DNA of 22,395 bases from JADLEX01 sp964586775 (GTDB lineage Bacteria > Lernaellota > Lernaellaia > JACKCT01): contig CAZPJD010000295.1 of the NCBI GenBank assembly GCA_964586775.1, positions 1 to 22,395 of the forward strand. The letters are read 5' to 3'. Below are positions 7,580-15,420 of this stretch, piece by piece. The notes under the pieces were generated by a model. The model was not told the origin of the DNA. It was given only the letters and a program-made list of their open reading frames with translations, and did not search any database. Both the position numbers and the translations under genes were made by a program. Numbering within the stretch: the stretch's first letter is position 1; each line of letters opens with the position of its first letter.

Positions 7580-8652
7580 ACGTCCTTCTCCGCGAGGAGA
7601 TGATCGCGCACGCGGTCGCCGACCTGCGTGGTGGTGATGCCCATCTGCCCCGCCGCCTGGCCTTTCATGTCGTTTTGGATCGTGCGGATCATCGCGCGCT
7701 CCACGGCCGCGCCCGCGTCGGTTTCGCCCAGGTGGTCGAGCATCATCTTCATCGCGCCGATCGCCGCGATGGGGTTGATGCCGCCGGTTCCCTTCCACGG
7801 CGGGGCCGAGCCGCCGATCGGCTCGAAGATCGCCGTGCCCTCGGGGTTGATGTTGCCGCCCGACGCCACGCCGAGCCCGCCCTGAATGATCGCGGCCAGA
7901 TCGGTGATGATGTCGCCGAAAATGTTGTCGGTGACGATGACGTCGAAGGTGTGCGGGCGTTCGACGAAATACAGCGTGATGGCGTCGACGTGGTTGTATT
8001 CGCGGCGGATGTCGGGATACGCCGCATCGCCCATCTCGTCGAAGGCGCGCTGCCACAGATCCCACGCAAACGTCAGCACGTTCGTCTTGCCGCACAGGGT
8101 GAGCAGGTTTTTCGTGCCGCGCCGCCGCGCGACCTCGAACGCGAAGCGCAGCGTACGGTCCACGCCCTTGCGCGTGTTGATGCTCTCTTGCACCGCGACC
8201 TCGTCGGGCGTGCCCTTTTTGTGGAAGCCGCCGGCGCCGACGTAGAGCCCCTCGGTGTTCTCGCGCACCACGACGAAGTCGATGCCGTCGGGGTGGACCT
8301 CGCGCAGGGGGCACGGCACGCCCGGGTAGAGCTTCACAGGCCGAAGGTTGATGTAGAGATCGAGCTCGAAACGCAAGAATAGCAAGATGCCCTTTTCGAG
8401 GATGCCCGGCTTCACCTCGGGCGTGCCCACCGCGCCCAGCAGCGTGGCGGGCAGGCCTTCGAGTTCGGAGAACAGCGCCGGCGGCACCAGCTCACCGGTG
8501 CGCAGGTAGTGATCGCCGCCGAGCGGAAAATCGTGCGCGCGCACGGAAAAGCCGAATCGGTCGGACGCCGCGCGCATCACCTTCATCGCCTCGGCCACCA
8601 CCTCGGGCCCGGTTCCGTCGCCGCCGATCACGCCCACATCGTGGGTCTTCAT
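7576..8652 (-). CDS. leuB: 3-isopropylmalate dehydrogenase
   Basis: A 358-residue decarboxylating dehydrogenase of the isocitrate/isopropylmalate family, oxidising 3-isopropylmalate in Leu synthesis and probably 3-methylmalate in the citramalate route. Seen are the N-terminal GGDGTGPEV, a VVRENTEGLYVGAGG segment, the TLCGKTNVL lysine region, DAITLYFVERPHTFDVIVTDNIFGDI with the metal-binding Asp residues, and the nucleotide-binding GGSAPPWKGTGGINPIAAI. The ENTEGLYVG segment resembles the actinobacterial-type LeuB rather than the RELTGGIYFG form of E. coli. Overlaps leuA upstream and cimA downstream by 4 bp each. Tartrate- or homoisocitrate-dehydrogenase activity cannot be excluded from sequence, but context supports LeuB. 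Confidence 0.92.
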   Translation of the reverse strand: MKTHDVGVIGGDGTGPEVVAEAMKVMRAASDRFGFSVRAHDFPLGGDHYLRTGELVPPALFSELEGLPATLLGAVGTPEVKPGILEKGILLFLRFELDLYINLRPVKLYPGVPCPLREVHPDGIDFVVVRENTEGLYVGAGGFHKKGTPDEVAVQESINTRKGVDRTLRFAFEVARRRGTKNLLTLCGKTNVLTFAWDLWQRAFDEMGDAAYPDIRREYNHVDAITLYFVERPHTFDVIVTDNIFGDIITDLAAIIQGGLGVASGGNINPEGTAIFEPIGGSAPPWKGTGGINPIAAIGAMKMMLDHLGETDAGAAVERAMIRTIQNDMKGQAAGQMGITTTQVGDRVRDHLLAEKDV

Positions 8653-10241
8653 CGCGCAGCCCTCCGAGCCGATTTTTTGGCCGGTTTTATGACGGGTTTG
8701 ACCGCCGATTTCTTCGCGCCGACGCGCTTGTGATAGAGGCGGTTGATCGCGTTCAGATACGCCTTGGCGCTCGCCTCGATGACGTCGGTCGCGATGCCGC
8801 GCCCGTTCATCACCTGACCCTTCTCCGAGATCATCACCGTGACCTCGCCGAGGGATTCGAGGCCCTGCGTGGTCGCGGTGACCTGATAACGCAGCAATTC
8901 GCCGCGGAACCCGACCGCCTTGGCGATCGCACGGCACAGGGCGTTGACCTGTCCGTCGCCGGTGGCGTTGGCCTCGACGATCTTTTCCCCGCGACGCAGC
9001 TTGACCGCCGCGATAGGCGCAACACCCATGCCGGTGAACGACGAGAACGACTCGAAGTGGAACTGGTCGGGCACGTCGCCGATCTGTTCGAGGGCGATGA
9101 CCTCCATCTCCTGCGAGGACACGGTCTTTTTGGCGTCGGCCAGCGCCTTGAACGCGCGGAACGCCCGGTCGAGCGCGTCGCCTTCGAGGAAATAGCCCAT
9201 CTCCTCCAGCTTCGTCGCGAAGGCGTGGCGCCCGCTGTGCTTGCCCATCACGATGTTCTCGGCCTGATAGCCGACCTGCTCGGGGTGCATGATCTCGTAG
9301 GTGCTGCGTTCCTTGAGCACGCCGTCCTGATGGATGCCCGATTCGTGCTGAAAGGCGTTGATCCCCACCACCGCCTTGTTGCGCGGGACCTGGTAGCCCG
9401 TCAGGCGGCTGACCTTGCGCGAGGTGTCGCCGATCTGCTTCAGGTCGAGGCCCACGTCCACGCCCGACAGGTCGCGACGCACGTGCAGCGCCATCGCCAC
9501 CTCTTCGAGCGCCGCGTTGCCCGCGCGCTCGCCGATGCCGTTGATGGCCACCTCGGCCTGACGCGCTCCCGCGCCGACGCCCGCGATGGTGTTCGCCACC
9601 GCGAGACCCAGGTCGTCGTGACAGTGCACCGACCAAGTCACCTTGCGCCCGCCCTTCGTGTCGCGCACGAGCGTCTTGATGAGCCGCGCGAATTCGTCGG
9701 GAAGCGCGTAGCCCACTGTGTCGGGCACGTTGATCGTCGTCGCGCCCGCCTCGATTGCCGCCGAAAAGACCTTCACGAGGAACTCGACGTCCGAGCGCGT
9801 CGCGTCCATCGCCGAAAACTCGACATCGGCGCACAGGCTCTTGGCGAGCTTCACCGCGCGCACCGCCTGCGCCAGCACCTCGGCGGGCGACTTGCGAAGC
9901 TGGTGCACCATGTGCGAGGCCGACGTGGAAATGAATGTGTGGATGCGTCCACGCTCGGCCGGCGCGATGGCGCGGGCCGCGCAGCGGATATCCTCGTCGT
10001 TGGCCCGGGCGAGCGCCGCGATCACCGGGCCGCGCACCTTCTGCGCAATGGTGTTCACCGCCGCGAAATCGCCCTCGGACGCGATGGGGAATCCGGCTTC
10101 GATGATATCCACGCGTAGCCGCGCGAGTTGCTCGGCGATCTCCAGTTTCTCGCCCGCGTTGAGCGAGATGCCCGGCGATTGCTCGCCGTCGCGCAGGGTG
10201 GTGTCGAAGATCAGAACGCGGTCGGGAACTGAAGCGGGCAT
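8649..10241 (-). CDS. leuA: 2-isopropylmalate synthase
   Basis: A 530-residue first committed enzyme of leucine synthesis (2-ketoisovalerate plus acetyl-CoA). The catalytic TIM barrel begins with FDTTLRDGEQSPG (12-24), includes the metal-binding VHCHDDLGLA, and NGIGERAGNAALEE, and is followed by HESGIHQDGV; the Leu-binding regulatory domain occupies about 390-500. A strongly basic tail (roughly the last 25 residues, KRVGAKKSAV... ending KKSARRAAR) extends beyond the usual end. The ribosome site AAGGAG overlaps the ilvC stop codon (9-base gap), and the stop overlaps leuB by 4 bp. Feedback by leucine is expected from the family. Confidence 0.95.
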   Translation of the reverse strand: MPASVPDRVLIFDTTLRDGEQSPGISLNAGEKLEIAEQLARLRVDIIEAGFPIASEGDFAAVNTIAQKVRGPVIAALARANDEDIRCAARAIAPAERGRIHTFISTSASHMVHQLRKSPAEVLAQAVRAVKLAKSLCADVEFSAMDATRSDVEFLVKVFSAAIEAGATTINVPDTVGYALPDEFARLIKTLVRDTKGGRKVTWSVHCHDDLGLAVANTIAGVGAGARQAEVAINGIGERAGNAALEEVAMALHVRRDLSGVDVGLDLKQIGDTSRKVSRLTGYQVPRNKAVVGINAFQHESGIHQDGVLKERSTYEIMHPEQVGYQAENIVMGKHSGRHAFATKLEEMGYFLEGDALDRAFRAFKALADAKKTVSSQEMEVIALEQIGDVPDQFHFESFSSFTGMGVAPIAAVKLRRGEKIVEANATGDGQVNALCRAIAKAVGFRGELLRYQVTATTQGLESLGEVTVMISEKGQVMNGRGIATDVIEASAKAYLNAINRLYHKRVGAKKSAVKPVIKPAKKSARRAAR

Positions 10242-10250
10242 CGCGGCTCC

Positions 10251-11243
10251 TTATTTCTTGATCCACGAGAGCATGGCGCGCAGTTTCTTTCCAACCACCT
10301 CGACCGGGTGCTCGGCGTCGCGCCGCAGACGGGCGTTGTAGCGGGGGCGGCCCGCCTGGTTTTCGAGGATCCAGTCGCGGGCGAAGGTGCCGTCCTGGAT
10401 CTCATGGAGGATGCGCTTCATCTCGGCGCGGGCGCGATCGTCGATCACCCGCGGGCCGCTCATCACGTCGCCGTATTTCGCCGTCTCGGAAATCGACGCG
10501 CGCATGCCCGAGATGCCCTGCTCGTAAATGAGATCGACGATGAGCTTGAGCTCGTGCAGGCACTCGAAATAGGCGACCTCGGGCTGATAGCCCGCCGCGA
10601 CCAGCGTGTCGAAACCGGCGCGCACCAGCTCGCTCGTGCCGCCGCACAGCACGGCCTGCTCCCCGAACAGGTCCGTCTCGGTCTCCTCGGCGAAGGTGGT
10701 TTCCAAAAGTCCCGCGCGCGCCGCGCCGATGCCCGCGCCGTACGCCAGTGCAATCTTGCGCGCCTTGCCCGTGGCGTCCTGATGCACGGCAATCAGCGCG
10801 GGAACGCCCTTGCCCTCTTCGTACACGCGGCGAACCATGTGACCGGGGCCCTTGGGCGCGATCATGCACACGTCCACATTCTTCGGCGGCACGATCTGGC
10901 CGAAGTGGATATTGAATCCGTGCGCGAAAAACAGCGCCGCGCCCGCCTTCAGGTTCGGCGCGACCGCCGACTCGTAGAGCGCCTTTTGCGCCATGTCGGG
11001 CACGAGCATCATGATGAGGTCGGCGCCCTTCGCGGCCTTGGCCGGATCGGCGACGGCGAGCCCGGCGGCCGCGGCGGCCTTGGCTGACGCGCTTCCCGCG
11101 CGAAGCCCCACCACGACCTTCACACCCGAATCCTTCAGGTTCTGTGCGTGGGCGTGGCCCTGCGAGCCGTATCCCATGATCGCCACCGTCTTGCCTTTGA
11201 GCGGCGCGAGCGGTGCGTCCTTCTCGTAATACATCGTCGCCAT
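10251..11243 (-). CDS. ilvC: Ketol-acid reductoisomerase, class I
   Basis: A 330-residue NADPH-dependent enzyme that isomerises and reduces acetolactate and acetohydroxybutyrate for Val, Leu and Ile synthesis. The Rossmann motif GYGSQGHA lies at 24-31, and the GLRAGSAS loop carries the Arg and Ser residues associated with NADPH preference. The catalytic C-terminal domain shows AEETETDLFGEQAVLCGG and ECLHELKLIVDLIYE with the metal-ligand acids. Length is typical of the short class I form. GAGGAG precedes the ATG. Separated from ilvN by a 66-base spacer holding a hairpin. Confidence 0.96.
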   Translation of the reverse strand: MATMYYEKDAPLAPLKGKTVAIMGYGSQGHAHAQNLKDSGVKVVVGLRAGSASAKAAAAAGLAVADPAKAAKGADLIMMLVPDMAQKALYESAVAPNLKAGAALFFAHGFNIHFGQIVPPKNVDVCMIAPKGPGHMVRRVYEEGKGVPALIAVHQDATGKARKIALAYGAGIGAARAGLLETTFAEETETDLFGEQAVLCGGTSELVRAGFDTLVAAGYQPEVAYFECLHELKLIVDLIYEQGISGMRASISETAKYGDVMSGPRVIDDRARAEMKRILHEIQDGTFARDWILENQAGRPRYNARLRRDAEHPVEVVGKKLRAMLSWIKK

Positions 11244-11269
11244 CGTCAGATCTCCTCGTGATGTGATCG

Positions 11270-11289
11270 CCGGACGGCTCGCCGTCCGG
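11270..11289. other. Intercistronic hairpin between ilvN and ilvC
   Basis: CCGGACGG / CCGTCCGG form a perfect 8-bp stem with a CTCG loop (extendable to 9 bp). No U-tract follows on the operon strand, so it is not an intrinsic terminator; it could set mRNA processing or stability in the largest gap of the operon. Confidence 0.45.
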
Positions 11290-11309
11290 GCGTTTGCGTG
11301 CGTAACTTC

Positions 11310-11786
11310 CTACCTGCCCCGCGCCATCGCCACCTTGCCCGTGCGGCAGATCTCGACGATGCCGTAGGGCGCCATCAGCTCCTGAAACGCCCTCAGCTTT
11401 GCCGAGTCGCCCGTGACCTCGGCGACCAGCGCGTTCTTCGACACGTCCACCACGTTGCCGCGGAAGGTGCCCACCAGATCGAAGATCTCCACGCGCTTCG
11501 CCGCCGGCGCATTCACCTTGATGAGCATCAGCTCGCGCCCCACCGACGCCTCGGGGTCGAGGTGCGAGATCTTGATGACGTTGATGAGCTTGTGGAGCTG
11601 CCTTTCCACCTGCTCCATCGGATGCTCGGCCGCGTTCACAACGATCGTCATGCGTGACAGGTTCGGGTCCTCGGTGCCCCCGACGGCCAGCGAGTCGATG
11701 TTGAAGCCGCGCCGCGCAAAAAGCCCCGCGATGCGGGTGAGCACGCCCGGCTTGTTCTCCACCAGCACCGACATGATCATCTTCAT
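11310..11786 (-). CDS. ilvN: Acetolactate synthase small (regulatory) subunit
   Basis: A 158-residue regulatory partner of IlvB. The N-terminal ACT domain (residues 2-75) has the NKPGVLTRIAGLFARRGFNIDSL signature that binds valine; the C-terminal ACT-like domain follows (about 80-150). It stimulates the catalytic subunit and confers feedback inhibition. ATG at 11786 overlaps the ilvB stop by 4 bp. An alternative start at Met3 is possible. Length matches the usual 155-170; the symbol ilvH is used for the same family. Confidence 0.95.
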   Translation of the reverse strand: MKMIMSVLVENKPGVLTRIAGLFARRGFNIDSLAVGGTEDPNLSRMTIVVNAAEHPMEQVERQLHKLINVIKISHLDPEASVGRELMLIKVNAPAAKRVEIFDLVGTFRGNVVDVSKNALVAEVTGDSAKLRAFQELMAPYGIVEICRTGKVAMARGR

Positions 11787-13477
11787 ACTTCGTCCTCCAC
11801 CTGCTCATGCACGTGGCCGCCGGGCTTGACCATCGGCGTCACGTTTTCCTCGCGCGCCACGCGCACGTCCACCAGCACCGGCCCGTCGTGCGCCAGCGCC
11901 GCGCGCACCGTGTCGTCGAAGTCCGCGACGCCGGTCACGCGCATCCCGCGGATGCCGTAGGCCTCGGCGAGCTTCACGAAATCGGGCGGCGCCTCGTGGG
12001 GCAGGTTCACCTCGCTGTAGCGGTGATTGTACATCTGCTCCTGCCACTGGCGGACCATGCCCAGATAGCCGTTGTTCATGATGAAGATCTTGACGGGAAG
12101 CCGCTCGATCGCCGCCACCGCCAGCTCCTGCACGCACATCTGGATCGACCCGTCGCCCGAGATGAGAACGACCTGGTCGTTCGGGCAGGCGATCTGCGCG
12201 CCGATGGCCGCGGGCAGGCCGTAGCCCATCGTGCCGAGGCCCGACGACGACAGCCAGCGATTCGCGTGCCTGAAACCCCAATACTGCGCCGACCACATCT
12301 GGTGCTGACCCACATCGACGCACACGATCGCGTCCTCGCGCGTGAGCTTCGAGAGGCGTCGGATGGCGTACTGCGGCTTCAGCTCCGCGGGCGTTTCGTC
12401 CACCGCGTCGAGCGGATACTTCTTGCGGATCGTGTCGATCGCCGCGTACCACTCGGCGCGGTCCGGCGGCGCGGGGTCTTTTTCGAGTTCGCCCAAAAGC
12501 CCCCCGAGCACGTCGCGCACGTCGCCCACGATCGGCACGTCGACCTTGATGTTCTTGTCGATCTCAGCGGGGTCGATGTCGATGTGGATGATCTTTGCGT
12601 TCTGACCGAAAGACGTCTTATTGCCGGTGACGCGGTCGTCGAAACGAACCCCGATCGCCAGCATCACGTCGGCGCGGGTGATCGCCCAGTTGGCGTAGCT
12701 GGTGCCGTGCATACCGAGCATGCCCAGCGATTTCGGATCGTCCTCGGGGAACGCGCCGAGGCCCATGATCGTCGTCGTGACCGGCGAGTTGATCTTGTGG
12801 GCCAGCCGCCGCAGCTCGGCCGCCGCGCCCGATCGCATCACGCCGCCGCCGCAGTAGATGATCGGCCGCTTCGACGTGCGAATCAGGTCCGCCGCCACCT
12901 TGACTTGTTTGGGGTGTCCGCCCGTGGTGGGCTTGTATCCCGGCAGGCTGATTTCGGTGGCGAGCTTGAACTGGTGCACCTGCTTGGAGATGTCCGAGGG
13001 CACGTCGATCAGCACGGGGCCGGGGCGGCCGGTCGAGGCGATGTGGAACGCCTCTTTCACCACGCGCGGGATGTCGTGGACGTCCTTGATGAGGTAGCTG
13101 TGTTTCACGATCGGCAGCGTGATGCCGAAGATGTCGGCCTCCTGAAACGCGTCGGTGCCGATGTTGTAGCTGGGCACCTGCCCCGTCAGCACGACCATCG
13201 GGATCGAATCCATGTGCGCGTTGCAGATGCCCGTGACGAGGTTCGTTGCGCCCGGCCCCGAGGTGCCCAGGCACACGCCCACCTTGCCCGACGCCCGCGC
13301 GTAGCCGTCCGCCGCGTGCGACGCGCCCTGCTCATGACGCACCAGCACGTGCCGGATCTTGCCGTCGAGCAACGCGTCGTAAATGGGCAGCACCGCGCCG
13401 CCGGGGTAGCCGAACATCACCTCGACCCCCTCGGCCTCGAGCGATTTGATGAGCGCCGCCGCGCCGTTGATCTTCAT
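11783..13477 (-). CDS. ilvB: Acetolactate synthase large (catalytic) subunit
   Basis: A 564-residue ThDP-dependent enzyme condensing pyruvate with pyruvate or 2-ketobutyrate, the first common step of Val/Leu/Ile synthesis. The cofactor-activating Glu49 lies in VRHEQGASHAADGYA, the FAD-associated middle domain follows, and the C-terminal ThDP motif runs from GDGSIQM to IFIMNN. The ATG at 13477 is chosen because the family N-terminus (MKINGAAALIKSLEAEGVEV) begins there and a GGGAGG site lies at 13493-13488; upstream in-frame sequence lies inside the leader hairpins. First structural gene of the operon, 56 bases after the terminator T-tract of an attenuator. Confidence 0.97.
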   Translation of the reverse strand: MKINGAAALIKSLEAEGVEVMFGYPGGAVLPIYDALLDGKIRHVLVRHEQGASHAADGYARASGKVGVCLGTSGPGATNLVTGICNAHMDSIPMVVLTGQVPSYNIGTDAFQEADIFGITLPIVKHSYLIKDVHDIPRVVKEAFHIASTGRPGPVLIDVPSDISKQVHQFKLATEISLPGYKPTTGGHPKQVKVAADLIRTSKRPIIYCGGGVMRSGAAAELRRLAHKINSPVTTTIMGLGAFPEDDPKSLGMLGMHGTSYANWAITRADVMLAIGVRFDDRVTGNKTSFGQNAKIIHIDIDPAEIDKNIKVDVPIVGDVRDVLGGLLGELEKDPAPPDRAEWYAAIDTIRKKYPLDAVDETPAELKPQYAIRRLSKLTREDAIVCVDVGQHQMWSAQYWGFRHANRWLSSSGLGTMGYGLPAAIGAQIACPNDQVVLISGDGSIQMCVQELAVAAIERLPVKIFIMNNGYLGMVRQWQEQMYNHRYSEVNLPHEAPPDFVKLAEAYGIRGMRVTGVADFDDTVRAALAHDGPVLVDVRVAREENVTPMVKPGGHVHEQVEDEV

Positions 13478-13500
13478 GGCTTCTTCGCCTCCCGGCCCGC

Positions 13501-13531
13501 GCCGTTCGCCGATTCCCGGCGACCGAACGGC
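13501..13531 (-). promoter_or_regulatory. Hairpin between the attenuator and the ilvB ribosome site
   Basis: GCCGTTCG (13531-13524 on the minus strand) pairs with CGAACGGC (13508-13501): an 8-bp perfect stem with a 15-nt loop. It starts just after the terminator T-tract and ends 8 bases before the GGGAGG ribosome site. It may affect ilvB translation or protect the mRNA 5' end; role inferred. Confidence 0.4.
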
Positions 13532-13532
13532 C

Positions 13533-13564
13533 AAAAAAAACCGGCCCCGTTTTCCCGGGGCCGG
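13533..13564 (-). terminator. Attenuator terminator of the ilvBNC-leuAB-cimA-pheA operon
   Basis: On the minus strand CCGGCCCCG (13564-13556), loop GGAAAA, CGGGGCCGG (13549-13541), followed at once by eight T residues (13540-13533). This is a textbook intrinsic terminator, placed inside the leader before ilvB rather than after a gene, so it can stop transcription of the whole operon. Confidence 0.93.
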
Positions 13565-13604
13565 CTGTCTGTCTGTTTTCGCGACGCGACGGCTTCGGAC
13601 CCGG
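13555..13604 (-). promoter_or_regulatory. Competing antiterminator pairing
   Basis: CCGGGTCCG (13604-13596), immediately after the leader stop codon, can pair with CGGCCCCGG (13563-13555) with a single mismatch. The latter contains eight of the nine bases of the terminator 5' arm, so the two structures exclude each other. A ribosome stalled in the Ile/Leu/Val run leaves 13604-13596 free (read-through); a ribosome reaching the stop codon covers it (termination). An alternative pairing GGCTCGG (13616-13610) with CCGAAGCC (13598-13591) could be the pause hairpin. Confidence 0.65.
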
Positions 13605-13667
13605 TTACACCGAGCCGATAAGAACCAGGACGAGAATAAATCGCCCGAAGGCCGTCACATTGCGCAT
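13605..13667 (-). CDS. ilv operon leader peptide (attenuation)
   Basis: A 20-residue frame starting ATG at 13667 and ending TAA at 13605. Residues 11-17 read Ile-Leu-Val-Leu-Val-Leu-Ile (codons at 13637-13617), with two further valines at 4 and 20. An AAGG ribosome site sits 7 bases before the ATG. It lies upstream of ilvB, 40 bases before the terminator stem, and its stop codon abuts the antiterminator arm. This is the layout of ribosome-mediated attenuation in enterobacterial ilv and leu operons: shortage of charged Ile, Leu or Val tRNA would stall the ribosome and allow transcription. The peptide itself is not expected to have another function. It is too short for homology; the call rests on composition and position. 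Confidence 0.8.
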   Translation of the reverse strand: MRNVTAFGRFILVLVLIGSV

Positions 13668-13676
13668 GGTCCGGCC

Positions 13677-13705
13677 TTGTGCCACAGGTGCGCCGCCCGT
13701 GTCAA
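13677..13705 (-). promoter_or_regulatory. Candidate ilv operon promoter
   Basis: TTGACA (13705-13700), 17-base spacer, GCACAA (13682-13677). The -35 is consensus and the -10 poor. With this spacing transcription would start about 3 bases before the leader ATG, nearly leaderless and excluding the AAGG site, so the true start may differ. It lies between the upstream gene's stop (13738) and the leader. Confidence 0.35.
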
Positions 13706-13737
13706 GCGTGGTTCGAAACCGAATCATCGCCTGTCTA

Positions 13738-15330
13738 TCACGGCGCGATGGTCGTCGAGGTGGTGGACGTCGTCGTGGTTGTCGTTGTCGTGGTCGTCGT
13801 CGTCGGCTTCTTCGTCGTGGTGGTCGTCGAGGTCGTAGTGACGGTCGAAACCGGCACGGGAGGTTTGGAGACGCCCGGCACCGGCGTCGGCGCGGGAGTG
13901 GGCGTCGATTTTTCCGCAGCCTGGTCGAGTTGCGCCTTCAACTCCTCGGGTGTGAGCGGGCCGAAGACGCCCTTCGGCGTTTCGCGCGACGCAACGAAGA
14001 CGGGATGGAGGAACTCGCCCGTGGGATTCTCGGGGCGGATACTCACCAACGGACCGCCGCCCGCGGCGCGACGACCGCTGCCGGGGCCCTCGGTCGGCGG
14101 ACCCTCCGGCCACATCTCCGAGGGACGCATTGCGGCATGAACGCCCTCCCGTTCGCCCCCGGGCTTGAGCACCTCCGGCTCGAGTTGGCCGAACACGCCC
14201 TCGCCGCGTTCGCCCGGTTCGAGCGCGCGCCACACGCCATCCCGGTCGTCACCCGCGGGCGACGCCGCGCCGTACACGCCCTCGCGCGACATCTCCCCCG
14301 GGCGCATCGCGCCGTACACGCCCTCGGTCGGCTGCTTCTCGGGCAGCACCCACAGGTCGGGCGTGAGCGGATCCTTGGAACGTACGAGCCCGAAAGGCGC
14401 GGTGACATCGACGAGGCCGACGAAGTACTCCACGCCCTCGAGGTTCTTGGCGAGCTGCGCGCAGCGAACCACCGCCGCGACGTGCTCGCGCATCTTCCCG
14501 ATGACGGCGTAGGGATCGCCGGCGACCGAGGGATCGAGGATGTAGTCGGACGATCTCTCGTCCTCGCCCCCGCGCAGCTTGGGGTCGAAGGTCGGCAGCT
14601 TCGGGATCGTCGTCATCGCCTCGATCGACGGCATCCCGGTGGCGCAGTCGGGCATGCCGGGCACCTTGTCCTCGACCATGTGCCCCCAGATTTTCAGGTG
14701 CGCCAGGTAGTTGGCCATCGTGACGAGCACGCTCTCGTCGAGTTTCGAGTTGTAGGCGATGCGGATGGTTCCGTCGGGCTCGCGACGAAGCCGCCGCTCG
14801 ACGTTGTTCAGCTTCGCCAGCATCCGGCTGCCCGAACTTTGCAGCATGTTCGAGATCTTGTCGGGCTCGGTGTGGTAGCGGATGCGCCGCGTCCACATTG
14901 CGCTCTGGAGTTTTTGCAGCCAGCCCTTCGCCTGCGGGAAGAGGTGCTCGTTGTTCCCCGCATTCAGAATCGGCCGGCCGGTTTGTTTGTCGTAATAGAC
15001 GCGCTGCTCCGACGGAAACAGCGTTTGGGGCACGTCGGGGAACAGATCCTCGGTGCCGGCGGGCTTCATGTCGAAAGGCACGAGGGGTTCGGGGCGGGGG
15101 ATCGGCGTCGCCGATTCCATCGCTTCGCGGTCGATGCGCATCGTTTCGCCGCGCCCCTCGATCACGCCGGCGCGATCCGGCGGCGCGGGCGTTCCCGACG
15201 CCGCCACCACGACCACCGAGGGCGGTGGGCTGCGGAAGTACGACACCACCGAAACGATCGCGGTGAATACCGCCAGCCCCGCCAGCAGCAGCAGCGCGAA
15301 ATCGAAAGTCGTCAGTTCATGCCGGCGCAT
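13738..15330 (-). CDS. Membrane-anchored repeat protein with poly-Thr tail, function unknown
   Basis: A 530-residue protein I do not recognise. Residues 11-32 form one transmembrane helix near the N-terminus, so most of the protein is probably extracytoplasmic. Residues about 95-330 look globular, with single Cys residues at 229 and 290. From 336 to 463 there are six copies of a short motif, Gly-Val-aromatic/His-x-x-x-x-Pro, mostly preceded by Glu/Asp, at 336, 350, 364, 377, 395 and 453; the first four are spaced 13-14 residues. A Pro-rich stretch (476-495) leads to a tail at 495-527 that is nearly all Thr with a few Ser and Lys, encoded by a GTC/GTG-like triplet run on the + strand. The tail may be a wall-spanning or O-glycosylated spacer (inference). 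ATG at 15330 is the first in frame. No visible partner; ilv operon starts just downstream. Confidence 0.75.
   Translation of the reverse strand: MRRHELTTFDFALLLLAGLAVFTAIVSVVSYFRSPPPSVVVVAASGTPAPPDRAGVIEGRGETMRIDREAMESATPIPRPEPLVPFDMKPAGTEDLFPDVPQTLFPSEQRVYYDKQTGRPILNAGNNEHLFPQAKGWLQKLQSAMWTRRIRYHTEPDKISNMLQSSGSRMLAKLNNVERRLRREPDGTIRIAYNSKLDESVLVTMANYLAHLKIWGHMVEDKVPGMPDCATGMPSIEAMTTIPKLPTFDPKLRGGEDERSSDYILDPSVAGDPYAVIGKMREHVAAVVRCAQLAKNLEGVEYFVGLVDVTAPFGLVRSKDPLTPDLWVLPEKQPTEGVYGAMRPGEMSREGVYGAASPAGDDRDGVWRALEPGERGEGVFGQLEPEVLKPGGEREGVHAAMRPSEMWPEGPPTEGPGSGRRAAGGGPLVSIRPENPTGEFLHPVFVASRETPKGVFGPLTPEELKAQLDQAAEKSTPTPAPTPVPGVSKPPVPVSTVTTTSTTTTTKKPTTTTTTTTTTTTSTTSTTIAP
13750..13848 (-). repeat. 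Triplet-repeat tract encoding the poly-Thr tail
   Basis: Consecutive ACN codons, mostly ACG/ACC/ACA, encode Thr495-Thr527 with a few Ser, Val and Lys. The tract is prone to slippage; any change in multiples of three only alters tail length. Confidence 0.85.
13942..14325 (-). repeat. Short protein-coding repeats (GVYGAMRP-like)
   Basis: Six degenerate copies of a motif such as EGVYGAMRPGEM, EGVYGAASPAGD, DGVWRALEPGER, EGVFGQLEPEV, EGVHAAMRPSEM and KGVFGPLTPEE. At the DNA level the first two share GCGCCGTACACGCCCTCG on the + strand, showing recent duplication there. Confidence 0.75.
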
Positions 15331-15420
15331 TGTCCGGTGCGTCCGTCCACGTTGTTGCCGCCCGAATTTTCAGCGTAACACAATTTCCCGAGCGACAACA
15401 AAGCCCGCGCGGTGCCGGAG

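Noticed and set aside
13561..13740. T-box or BCAA riboswitch in the ilvB leader
   Set aside because: No T-box conserved sequence or specifier-loop structure; the leader peptide and competing hairpins explain the terminator better.
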